Assembly: GCF_001423245.1 (NCBI RefSeq)
Contig: NZ_LMOH01000005.1
Location: forward strand, 1-64,000
Length of the DNA: 64,000 bases
Direction of reading: 5' to 3'
Source: Aureimonas sp. Leaf324
GTDB lineage: Bacteria > Pseudomonadota > Alphaproteobacteria > Rhizobiales > Rhizobiaceae
A program made the position numbers and the translations under genes. Shown piece after piece: positions 8,682 to 16,914 of the stretch; the first letter of the stretch is position 1, and the number at the start of each line of letters is the position of its first letter. The notes below the pieces were generated by a model. It did not search any database, was not told the origin of the DNA, and saw only the letters and a program-made list of their open reading frames with translations.

Positions 8682-9719
8682 TCAGCGTTGCTTGCCGCGG
8701 CCTCTGCCGGCCTGACCGCCCGCACCTCGAGGCTTCGTCCGGTCGTTCTGCACAGTCTCGTTCTGGAGGAGACGCCAGCGCTCCAGGCGCTGAGGATCGA
8801 TGCTGCCCTCCGTCACGGCCGCCCGCACCGCGCAGCCGGGCTCATGCGCGTGGGTACAGTCGCGAAAGCGGCAACGGGCCGCGAGTTCCGTGATCTCGGC
8901 GAACAGAACGTCCAACCCGTCGGCGAGGTCGCTGACCTGCAGGCTGCGGATGCCGGGCGTATCGATCACCCAGCCGCCACCCAGAATGGGGTGGAGCGAG
9001 CGGGCTGTCGTCGTGTGACGCCCCTTGGCGTCCTGCTCCCGGATGGTCCCCGTTTCCTGTGGCGGCTCCTCGGTCGCGCCGACCAGCGTGTTCACCAGCG
9101 TCGATTTGCCGACACCTGATGAGCCGACCAGCGCGATCGTCTGCCCGTGTCCGCACCAGCGCGCGAGCGTGGCGACGGTCTGCGCCGCCTTGGAGTGGAC
9201 CACCACGACATCGAGCCCGCGTTGCAGCGCACGGGCCCCGTCCTCGTAGAACGAGAGGTCATCGGCCAGATCGGCCTTGGTCAGGACGACCACCGGCTCG
9301 ATCCCGGCCTGATTGGCCCATGCCAGATACCGCTCCAGCCGGGCCGGATTGAAGTCCAGATTGCACGATGTCACGATGAAGAGCGTATCGATATTGGCCC
9401 CGCCGAGCTGCGGGACGCTGCCGCCCGACACGCGACGCTCGATCACCGACCGGCGTTCGAGGCGCCGATGGAGATGCGCCGTCACGGGATCGAGAAGAAC
9501 GAAGTCGCCGACGGCGAACTGGCTGGTCTCGACCTTGGGCCCGAGCACCGGCTCGACGTTCCCGCGCGCCGACAGTGCGGTCAGGCGTGAGCGGTGGACC
9601 CGGGAGATGCGCGCTGGCTCGAAACCCGCGTCGTCCGGCGTGATCTGGGCCGCGAAGAACGAATTCCAACCCAGCGCGCCGAGGGCCTCATGCTCGGCCT
9701 CTCGTGTCGGCGCGTTCAA
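8682..9719 (-). CDS. rsgA: Ribosome small subunit biogenesis GTPase RsgA
   Basis: This circularly permuted GTPase acts in late 30S subunit maturation. The order is an N-terminal OB-fold (FAVGDFVLLDP), then G4 TKAD, G1 VGSSGVGKSTL, G3 DTPG, and the zinc knuckle CRFRDCTHAHEPGC near residue 300. At 345 residues it has a normal length. The start codon is TTG at 9719, overlapping the stop of a preceding minus-strand frame (9716-9718), which suggests translational coupling. No better in-frame start is visible before the conserved part. Confidence 0.93.
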   Translation of the reverse strand: MNAPTREAEHEALGALGWNSFFAAQITPDDAGFEPARISRVHRSRLTALSARGNVEPVLGPKVETSQFAVGDFVLLDPVTAHLHRRLERRSVIERRVSGGSVPQLGGANIDTLFIVTSCNLDFNPARLERYLAWANQAGIEPVVVLTKADLADDLSFYEDGARALQRGLDVVVVHSKAAQTVATLARWCGHGQTIALVGSSGVGKSTLVNTLVGATEEPPQETGTIREQDAKGRHTTTARSLHPILGGGWVIDTPGIRSLQVSDLADGLDVLFAEITELAARCRFRDCTHAHEPGCAVRAAVTEGSIDPQRLERWRLLQNETVQNDRTKPRGAGGQAGRGRGKQR

Positions 9720-9989
9720 CGCCCGGCTCGATACGGGACGGCGAGCGATTTCGAAATCTCAGCCGCGTGGTCGACGCCCGTCGCCATGATGTCTCGCTCC
9801 TCGTCGCTCAAGGCTCTCTGGTTCCAACGGCTTCTCGCACCATTCCCCTGCATAGACGTGGATGCGCGATGCGAACAGTTGACTGGCCGCTTTTTTTGCC
9901 GAAGCGGCCCGGACGTCGACGTTCCGCCATCGGGCCCGGCACGCCCTTCCCCCGTGTCGTTCGATCCGCCGCACAAGGTCATCGGCCAT
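9716..9989 (-). pseudogene. Possible frameshifted hypothetical gene coupled to rsgA
   Basis: On the minus strand, a frame beginning MADDLVRRIE at 9989 runs through IHVYAGEWCEKPLEPES. Near 9810 the protein-like reading moves to another frame, LSDEERDIMATGVDHAAEIS, and ends at 9716 in a TGA that overlaps the TTG start of rsgA. A single indel would join the two into one protein of about 90 residues. I do not recognise the family. The coupling to rsgA and the protein-like composition on both sides argue for a real but broken gene; chance remains possible. Confidence 0.4.
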
Positions 9990-10056
9990 GACGGCCACGG
10001 GAGAACCACAAGGGACCATTCGACATTCGATCCGGTGACGAACGTCGGGAAAGGCT

Positions 10057-10650
10057 TGGAACGCAGGACCGGCGGTGGGCGCCAAGCGAGCCCTGAAGCC
10101 AAAGGCTTGGGCGATCGGCTTTCGGCTCGACCACCACGGGCGTCTTCGCGACCGGGCGCTGCCTGATCTTGCGATCGACAGCAGGCTGAGCAGATGCGAC
10201 GTCGTCGAGGAGACGATCGGCGCCCTCGTGCCGGAAGGACACGTTCGAGCTCGCGCCATGGTGGTTCAGCGAAAGACGAAGCGTCCGGTGCGGTTCGAGC
10301 TATTTGACGCGGCGCGCACGAGCCACCGGGCACGGCGGGAGCGACGCAGCGGAACGGTCGATGGCTCTGCCGTTCCGAGCCGCATCGCTCACTTCCCCCA
10401 ACTCGGCACGTGGCAGTCGGCCCGCCTCGTCGACGGGTGGAGGACCGCGATCGGCCTTCGGAAGGACGATGGCCCGCATTCGCTGCGGCGGAGGAAAGCT
10501 TCGATCATCGATCGCACGATCGGCAACCGTCGCGCCGTTCAGATCCTGCATGGCCATACCAACGTTCAGAACGCGGTGCACGACCTCGGTGACGATGTCG
10601 AGGATGCAATGACGCTGGCCCGAAGACCCGAGGTCTGCCCCTCGCCATCG
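10057..10650 (+). pseudogene. Decayed short tyrosine recombinase (integrase)
   Basis: The reading WNAGPAVGAKRALKPKAW resembles the start, as I remember it, of a short alphaproteobacterial integrase of about 200 residues. It continues with LAIDSRLSRCDVV, QRKTKRPVRFEL, PSRIAHFPQLGTWQSARLV, PHSLRRRKAS and GNRRAVQILHGHTNVQNAVHDLG. The HxxR (HSLR) and second His (GHT) remain. The box I Arg is replaced by Ser (RLSRCD), and the nucleophile Tyr, normally in VRYLG, is Asp. The family stop is also lost, since the frame runs on to 10767. No full-length start remains, because a TGA at 10036 closes the frame. It is a fossil of a mobile element. Confidence 0.75.
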
Positions 10651-10989
10651 ACACCATCTGTTCGGCCGGAACGCCAGCACCCGAAATCCAGACCGCCGTT
10701 CCGGCGCCCGGATGGATGGAGGAGATCCGTGATCGTCGTCGCCAGAGCCGTCCCGTGCCTGTCATAGCTCGTCGCGCTTTGCCGCGAAGTGTCTCATTCG
10801 ACGCGCGACAAGGGCCGAAGGAGCGCCTCACGCGCCGTTACGGACAGCGCAGTCAGATCGGTGATCGGCATTCCGTGCTTTCGCAGGCGACGGGGAGCGG
10901 GCGTCTTGTTCCGATGACCGCAACCGTTCCGTAACCGCTGGTCCGCTACGTTTCGAACGGCACGAACCGCGTGCTGATCGCGGAGACGA
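10651..10989. other. Intergenic, no gene recognised
   Basis: The stretch between the integrase remnant and the GGDEF gene has only open frames without protein-like composition. I see no RNA gene, repeat or strong terminator in it. Confidence 0.5.
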
Positions 10990-12153
10990 ATGGCAATGGA
11001 CGAAGGCCTCGCCTGGGCAGTCCCGGTGGTGCTGGCCACGCTCGGGGCGCTGTTCTTCGCGGCTCGGCGTGCGGGGGCCGCAGCGGAGGCACAGTTCTGG
11101 GGCTCGGGATTTGCGCTTTCGGCGGCGGCATTTGCGTTCCCGCTGACCGATGCCGTCATCCCGACGAAGCTCATCGCGTTCGTCTCGGATACGGCCTTCG
11201 CCACCGCCTATCTCTGCTACGCCTGGGCTCTCGTCATCCGCTACGAGGGCCACCGCCTCTTGCGGGCACGCGTCGCGCTCCTCGTCGTCGGCGTCGTCGC
11301 GCCGATCTACGGCATCTTCGTCGTCGACAGCCTGCCGGCGGAAGTCCTCGCGTCCGATCTCACCTGCATGGCGCAGCTCGCGTTTGCCCTCGTCACGATC
11401 CGACGCTGGCCGGCAACCTGGATCGACCGAGGGATCGTGGCGATCTCCTGGGCCATCGTCGCCCAGAACCTGCTGCTGACGGCCAGCATCCCCCTGACGA
11501 TCGCAGGCGCCGACCCGACGGAGTTCTTCGGCACGACGTACAGCGATCTCATGTTCAGCTGGGCGCTGCTGACCTACCTCGGTTTTGCTCTGCTCGCCTT
11601 GTCGGCGGTGATGTCCGAACTCGTCAACGGCCATCGAAACGACGCGCTCGTCGACCCGCTGACCGGCCTCCTCAACCGGCGCGGCCTCGATCAGGCCGCC
11701 TCGGAACCGCGCCCGCGTCAGGGCGATGGCGTGATCGTCTGCGATCTCGACCGCTTCAAACAGGTGAACGACACATGGGGCCATGAAGCCGGAGACAACG
11801 TCCTGCAGGCGTTTGCCGAGCTCGTGCGCAAGGTCGTCGGCTCAGCCGGCGTCGCCGCGCGGACGGGCAGCGAAGAGTTCGTGCTCTACCTCCCGGGGGC
11901 GCCTGTCCATCTGGCAGCGTCGACAGCCAAGGTCCTTCAGATGGCCATGCATCGCTTCGACTGGTCGTCGACGGGCATCACAGGCCCGCAGACGGCCTCC
12001 TTCGGCGTGTCGACGCGGCGGCATTCCGAAGCCCTGGAACACGCTCTTCGTCGCGCCGATCGCCTCGTCTATACGGCGAAGCGTAATGGCCGCGATCGGA
12101 TCGAAGTCGATGGGTCGAGCGATGGGCTTAAGCTGTCGGTCGCGACCGCTTGA
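10990..12153 (+). CDS. Membrane GGDEF-domain protein (putative diguanylate cyclase)
   Basis: About 210 N-terminal residues form six or seven hydrophobic segments. The GGDEF domain follows, with DPLTGLLNRRGL, CDLDRFKQVNDTWGHEAGD and the signature ARTGSEEFVLYLPG. The active-site loop reads GSEEF instead of GG(D/E)EF. Variants in the first Gly are known to stay active; the effect of Ser at the second is uncertain, so cyclase activity is inferred only. No RxxD inhibitory site is obvious. ATG 10996 is an alternative start with better Shine-Dalgarno spacing. It is monocistronic. Confidence 0.87.
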   Translation: MAMDEGLAWAVPVVLATLGALFFAARRAGAAAEAQFWGSGFALSAAAFAFPLTDAVIPTKLIAFVSDTAFATAYLCYAWALVIRYEGHRLLRARVALLVVGVVAPIYGIFVVDSLPAEVLASDLTCMAQLAFALVTIRRWPATWIDRGIVAISWAIVAQNLLLTASIPLTIAGADPTEFFGTTYSDLMFSWALLTYLGFALLALSAVMSELVNGHRNDALVDPLTGLLNRRGLDQAASEPRPRQGDGVIVCDLDRFKQVNDTWGHEAGDNVLQAFAELVRKVVGSAGVAARTGSEEFVLYLPGAPVHLAASTAKVLQMAMHRFDWSSTGITGPQTASFGVSTRRHSEALEHALRRADRLVYTAKRNGRDRIEVDGSSDGLKLSVATA

Positions 12154-12288
12154 GGACCGCCGGCGCCCCGCCCGCGATCCTTCTCCTAGCTGGCCCAGCC
12201 AAGTTCGACAGCCACCACCCTTACGATGGTGATGCGCGAGAACTTCGCATGATCACACGCCGAATCCCGGCCGCGGAGCTGCCCTTCT

Positions 12289-12438
12289 TTAGATTCGCCG
12301 ACGCCCGGAAATCAGCTGAAACACCACAACGATAATCGCGATCACGAGCAGAAGGTGGATGAGCCCTCCAGCGACATGAAACACGAATCCCCCAAGTATC
12401 CAGAGAACGAACAAGATGACGGCGATCGTCCACAACAT
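12289..12438 (-). CDS. Small lmo0937/DUF5670-family membrane protein
   Basis: This 49-residue protein, MLWTIAVILFVLWILGGFVF then HVAGGLIHLLLVIAIIVVVFQLISGRRRI, is two transmembrane helices with a basic tail. That is the pattern of the widespread lmo0937 (DUF5670) small membrane proteins of unknown function. I take the start at 12438, because the longer upstream frame (to 12504) adds a non-conserved hydrophilic stretch and a GGAAG stretch precedes this ATG. It is a single gene. Confidence 0.75.
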   Translation of the reverse strand: MLWTIAVILFVLWILGGFVFHVAGGLIHLLLVIAIIVVVFQLISGRRRI

Positions 12439-13091
12439 GAAAGGTCTTCCACTTCCCACCTTAACGACCTCTCGAAAACGTGAGGAGCCCACCAGACGTT
12501 CCAACCCTCGCGATTAAAATCCGGATCTGAAACCCGATCTCGATCTCGCGCATCCGCCGGCCGATCGGGGATGGGTGGTAAGGAGCGACCGACCGCTCGT
12601 GGTCCGGACACGAAGGCAGGCAGGATCAGGGCACCGCGGTCGCTATCGAGCGTTGGCCACAGGCAAGGAACCAACAGCTCGACCCGATGCCGCGCTAGGC
12701 CTTCATCCTTTTCGACGGTGCATGAGCCGTTCCTGACACCGAAGGTCTGGAACCTCCCGATATCCAGCGTGCCGGAGCCGAACAACAGAAGGATTGTCGA
12801 GCTTATTCCATCGATCAGTTCCGCGCCGGGCAGGCTTTCCCGGCCTGGTCTGCTGGAGGGGTCTGCGATGATCCCGACGTGGCTTGCCACATCGAGCAAG
12901 GCAGAAGCCCGCTTCCCAGAACGCCCTTCGATCGCCCGACGCGGCGCGCCATCGGCGGCCTTCCTCACCGGATCGGCAGAGGACTCTGCTCCGGGGGACT
13001 GTCCGCTTCCGACCCGTCAGGGACACTCCGCACACAGTGTCACCAGCCAAAGAGCTGGACACTGAACCGCGGAATGGCATGCCATGAGAAA
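12439..13091. other. Intergenic, about 650 bases, no gene recognised
   Basis: Both strands contain open frames of over 100 codons here, but none looks like a known protein and none has a convincing ribosome binding site. The only structure I can point to is the stem-loop at 13035-13064. Confidence 0.5.
13035..13064. terminator. Stem-loop downstream of the minus-strand lipoprotein gene
   Basis: CAGTGTC and CAGC pair with GCTG and GACACTG around a six-base loop, giving 11 paired bases with a two-base bulge. It lies about 28 bases past the stop of the lipoprotein gene. There is no T-run, so a terminator role is tentative. Confidence 0.4.
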
Positions 13092-13463
13092 CTACCGGCC
13101 CTGAATGACACGAACGAGCTTAGGCGTGGCCTGCATCGTTCGTATCGCTTGGAAGTCCGCGTAGGTGATGCGACCGGATGTGAGAGCTGCAACCATTCTC
13201 TGACAGTACAGGGGGATGGGGTCTCGGTTCGGCGGCAAGTTCATGAGAACGCCCATAGCCGAAATGTTCCTTGCTCCAGACCGACGGGCAATGGTCGCAC
13301 ACTCCTGAAGCGCGGCGCGACGCAGCGCCGGACTTCCCTTCAAGGCTTCGGTAGAAGCCGCGTACTGGACGGCCGTAAGGTTCCGTCCTGACCCTTGTTG
13401 CGCCGAGGTGCAGCCACTGAGCAGTGCCAAGCCAACGAACAGGGCGAATTGACGTCTTTGCAT
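13092..13463 (-). CDS. Small secreted lipoprotein of unknown function
   Basis: The N-terminus MQRRQFALFVGLALLSGCTS is a lipoprotein signal with lipobox LSGC (lipidated Cys at residue 18). About 100 residues follow, including QECATIARRSGARNISAMG and YCQRMVAALTSGRITYADF. I chose ATG 13463 because GGGGA lies at a proper distance upstream; ATGs at 13469 and 13493 are alternatives. It is presumably anchored to the inner leaflet of the outer membrane. No family is recognised. This gene and the next one look less GC-biased than the rest of the window. Confidence 0.65.
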   Translation of the reverse strand: MQRRQFALFVGLALLSGCTSAQQGSGRNLTAVQYAASTEALKGSPALRRAALQECATIARRSGARNISAMGVLMNLPPNRDPIPLYCQRMVAALTSGRITYADFQAIRTMQATPKLVRVIQGR

Positions 13464-13563
13464 GTCCATTCCCCATGGATCGAAGCCGCCCATCGATAAC
13501 TGGCGAGTAGTTCCGTTACGTCAATGACGACCGCTGGATTGCGAGATCGGGCGCTTGCTACCT

Positions 13564-13926
13564 TCAATGGACAGGATAGCACTCGCTTTTGCCGTAAAGG
13601 ACGCAGACAAACTCGACGTTGCCCTTCACCATCCGTTGAAACTCTGCCTTGTCCGTCCAGCTGCGCTCAACCTGGCACGTATCAATCCGATCCCGCATGG
13701 TTGCGATCGGTGCACCGATGCAAGAGGGCGTTCGGCCCTTTCCGAAGATGCCGATGTCCACAGGCGGGATCAGCTTGCGTCTCATCACCAAATCCCCAGA
13801 CGCCTCCAGCTTGTAACCTTGCGATACGAGCTCATCCAGCTTCGGATGTGCGCTGGTTTCCTCCGCAGCGAGCGCGGTTACCGCTGCATATAGGGTTGCG
13901 AAGGTGAGGAGGACGCAGACCCTCAT
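13564..13926 (-). CDS. Hypothetical secreted cysteine-containing protein
   Basis: The 120-residue product starts with a signal peptide (MRVCVLLTFATLYAAVTALA, cleavage after AAVTALA). The mature part has about 100 residues with four cysteines (PSCIG, DTCQV, FVCVL, SECYP), consistent with two disulfides in the periplasm. I start at 13926 because residues before it in the longer frame are not protein-like. The product is not recognised. Together with the lipoprotein at 13092 it forms a small island of AT-richer codon use. Confidence 0.6.
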   Translation of the reverse strand: MRVCVLLTFATLYAAVTALAAEETSAHPKLDELVSQGYKLEASGDLVMRRKLIPPVDIGIFGKGRTPSCIGAPIATMRDRIDTCQVERSWTDKAEFQRMVKGNVEFVCVLYGKSECYPVH

Positions 13927-14214
13927 GACCAGACCGTTGTCTTGTTTGCGCAAACGGCAGCGTATCGGTCGCCACACCTCGAAACCAGAGCGACCGCAAT
14001 CCACCCCTACTGGACACTCCGGTTGGTACTCGACAGCGATGTAGGCCACCACTCGGTGTCGAAGGTTCCACCAATTCTGCAAGCTCGCCGCTCCGAAGCC
14101 GGCCAATCAATTCGCGACAAAACGTCCTGAACGCATGGAGCAGTATGGCCTGCTGTATTGCAGGGGATCGCGATACGGCATGGTCAGCCCGATTCAGGAC
14201 GGGGTGTGAGACCG

Positions 14215-15507
14215 ATGACGAAACTGACGGCGTATGCGATCACGCTCCTGTCGATGCTGGCCATCGCGCCGGGAGCCCGGGCGCAGGAACCGGTCATCCT
14301 GACTTTCGCGGCTCACGACACCGACACCGACATGGCGCCGCTCACCGCCTGCTTCCATCGCTACGAGGCCGGGAACCCAGGGATCCGCATTGCCTACCGG
14401 CAGACGCCGATCGCAGACGTCATGCAGAGCGTCATGACCTCGCAGGTCGCGGGCGCCAGCCCCGACATCTACAACGTCTATTCGATCTAGGGGGAACGCC
14501 TGGTCGACAACCCGATCCTCGCCGAACCGCTGCAGGAGATCCTCGACTTCATCGCCGAGAACTTCGAGGCGAGCACGGCGCAGGCCGCGGTGATCGACGA
14601 CAAGCTCTGGGGCATCCCTGCCGAAGTCGCCCTCTACATGCTGATCTACAACAAGAAGCTGTTCGCCGAGGCCGGCATCGCCGAGCCGCCGACGGACTGG
14701 CCGAGTCTGATGAACGCGGCCGCCAATATCGCCAAGCGCGACAGTCTCGGCCGCGTCAAGGTCGCGGGCTATGCGTTCGGGCCGAGCGTCGCCAACGCGG
14801 CGCATCCGTTCCGCACGCTCCTGTTCTCGAAGGGCACGAGCATCCTGACCGATGATCTCATGGGCACGCACCTAACCGAGCCGGCTGCGGTGGAGGACCT
14901 GGAGGGCCTGGAGGGCCTGGAGGGCCTGGAGGGCCTGGCTGAGCTGTTTCGCGACGGCTTGACCAGCGCCTCGCACCAGATCCGCGACTTTCCGGCGGGC
15001 CGCATCGGCATGATCACCGGCGCCAACTGGATGAAGCAACTGATGCGCGAGCGGCTCGGCAACAAGCTCGACGAAACGGTCGGCGTCGCCCCGATTCCCG
15101 GCGGTCCGGACTGGAAGACCTATCAGTAGTCCTTTTAGCAGAGCGTGGACGCCAGGAGCGCGCATCCGGCGGAAGCCTGGGCGCTCCTGCGCTGGCTACA
15201 TAGCCCGCAGGGCGAAGGGCAACGCTCCTACGTCGGCGACATGCTGGTCTCGCCGGGCAGCCTGACGGCCAACAAGGCGGACCTTGCGGCATCGCAGGCG
15301 GATTTCGGCGACACTTTCACCGCTCCATTCGTCGAGGCGCTGCGTTCGAGGCGTGCGGTGAGCGATCCCAACGTCGCCCAGACCGCCGAGGTGGACCGTG
15401 TCCTGCGCAAGCAGATCGAGGAAGCCTGGCTCGGCCGCATGAGCCCAGCCGACGCGCTCGCGAAGGCGGACGCCGAAATCACCGACCTCCTGGCCCTGCC
15501 GCAGTGA
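14215..15507 (+). pseudogene. Sugar ABC transporter substrate-binding protein (family 1), broken by three stops
   Basis: A signal peptide (MTKLTAYAITLLSMLAIAPG) and an SBP_bac_1 sequence run in one frame from 14215 to 15507. The frame is interrupted by TAG at 14488-14490 (after YNVYSI, where Trp would be expected), TAG at 15127-15129 and TAG at 15136-15138 (around Q-stop-SF-stop-QSVDARS). On either side of each stop the protein reads normally, for example GERLVDNPILAEPLQEI and HPAEAWALLRWL. So this is a recently dead copy of an otherwise complete gene of about 430 codons. The following permease is also broken. Confidence 0.9.
14899..14934 (+). repeat. Four tandem copies of a 9-base unit in the dead binding-protein gene
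   Basis: CTGGAGGGC repeats four times in a row with partial copies on each side, coding for repeated Leu-Glu-Gly within the pseudogene. Such an in-frame expansion is typical of replication slippage in a gene no longer under selection. Confidence 0.9.
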
Positions 15508-15547
15508 GCGGCACGGCTGGCAGCCAGACCCGGGACGCTCGCCGCGC

Positions 15548-16283
15548 ATGACGCTCGGCAAGCGGCTCGCGCCGTATGTGTTCCTGGCGCCGACGCTGGT
15601 CCTCGGGACGGTGTTCTTCGTCCTGCCGCTCGTGCTATCGCTGGGCCTGAGCTTCGCGACCTGGAACTCGCTGGCCCCGCCGCACTTTGCGGGGCTCGCC
15701 AACTATCGCTACCTCCTGACGCGCGATCCCCTGTTCTACGCCTCGGTGCGCAATACGGCCGTGTTCGTGGGCGCGACGATTGCCGTCGGCGTGCCGCTGG
15801 CGCTGGCCCTCGCCTTCCGCCGAAGCCGGCTGAAGCGCCTGTGGCGCAGCGCGTTCTGGCTGCCCACCGTCACCACCGTCGTGGCGGTCGCCTACATCTG
15901 GCAGTTCCTCCTGGCCGATCCCTACGGCTTGGTGAACCGGCTGCTCGCGCTCTTCGGCATCGCAGGTCCCGCCTGGCTTGCCGATTCCGCCTTCGCGGTG
16001 GTGGCCCTCGTGGTCGTCTTCGTCTGGTTCCACGTCGGGCAGGACATGATGCTCTTGGCCTCCGGCCTCGACGGGAGCGAGGAGGCGGCCGAAATGGACG
16101 GGGCCGGCCCGCTGCGGGTGTTCTGGTATGTGACCCTGCCGCTCCTGAAGCCGACGATCCTCCTCGTCGCGATGACCAACATGATGAAGGGCGTCGGCTA
16201 CTTCGCGCTTATGCTGGTTCTGACCGGCGGCGGCCCCGTCAACTCCACGCATGTCGCGGCGCTCCACATCTACACGATGGCCT
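15548..16283 (+). pseudogene. Truncated sugar ABC transporter permease (MalF-like, CUT1)
   Basis: The reading MTLGKRLAPYVFLAPTLVLG through the EAA loop EEAAEMDGAGPLRVFWYVTL and LTGGGPVNSTHVAALHIYTM is a normal CUT1 permease of up to 245 residues. After TMAFSS the frame leaves the family and reads the reverse strand of a YcaO gene until a stop at 16387. The last 40 or so residues of the permease, including the final membrane helix, are therefore missing. It belonged with the dead binding protein upstream; no second permease or ATPase follows. Confidence 0.85.
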
Positions 16284-16782
16284 TTTCGAGCGGCGTGTCG
16301 TGGGTGACCGGACTGCCGGCCGGCAGGCACAGGGTCAGGGGATCGACGGTGCCGGCCGCGCCGCGCTCGGCCTTCAGGCTTCGGTAGCTATCGATCCAGC
16401 GCGGCTCCTTGATCAGGCGCAGCGTCGGCAGGATCGCTTCGGCGATCTCGGCGAACGCTCCGATCAGCGCCGTGTCGTCGTCGAACCCGTAGCCGTAGTC
16501 CGACGGCAGGTTCCCGGGCAGCGCCGCCCCATCGTCGAGAAACAGCGCGACCTTCCACGCCCGCGCGCCGGTCCGGTCGAGATCGTGCAGCGGGAATCCG
16601 ACGAAGCGCCCCGGCCGCAGCGTGTCCCGATAGGCTCGCGCGGCATCGGGCAGCGTAGGCAGGCCCGCCAAACTCATCAGCCAAACTGCCGTCTGAAACG
16701 AGGCTCCCGTATCCGTCAGCGGATCGGTGTCGCCCCGGCTTGATGGGAAACCTGGGATCGGCACCGCGGTTTGCGACGACAA
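16270..16782 (-). pseudogene. N-terminal fragment of a YcaO-like protein
   Basis: On the minus strand, TGASFQTAVWLMSLAGL, GRFVGFPLHDLDRTG, GYGFDDDTALIGAFAEIAE and GTVDPLTLCLPAGSPV resemble the N-terminal part of the rhizobial YcaO-like family. YcaO proteins activate amides with ATP during peptide or ribosomal-protein modification. The reading collapses at HDTPLEKAIV, exactly where the permease on the other strand also breaks, so the ATP-binding core and C-terminus are gone. The start is uncertain; TTG 16782 is the outermost option. The family assignment comes from memory of sequence patterns and is less certain than the truncation. Confidence 0.55.
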
Positions 16783-16914
16783 GAGTTGCCGAATGGATGT
16801 TTGGCCGCAGGATCGAGAGAAGCGGCGTCCGGTCGCCGGCTCGCCTCAGAGCGGTTCCGGCTTCCCGCAATTGGGAGGCGAACCGCCGAGACGCTCGGGG
16901 GTCGACCGCTGCGT

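Noticed and set aside
12571-13065. 164-codon open frame in the gap after the DUF5670 gene
   Set aside because: No ribosome binding site, no hydrophobic core or motif, Ser/Arg/Pro-rich composition; treated as non-coding.
14488-15138. Stop-codon recoding (TAG/TAA read as an amino acid) to explain interrupted genes
   Set aside because: TAA and TAG end other normal genes in the window (for example 840, 51027 and 58531), so a general reassignment is unlikely, and no selenocysteine-type context is seen at these non-TGA stops.
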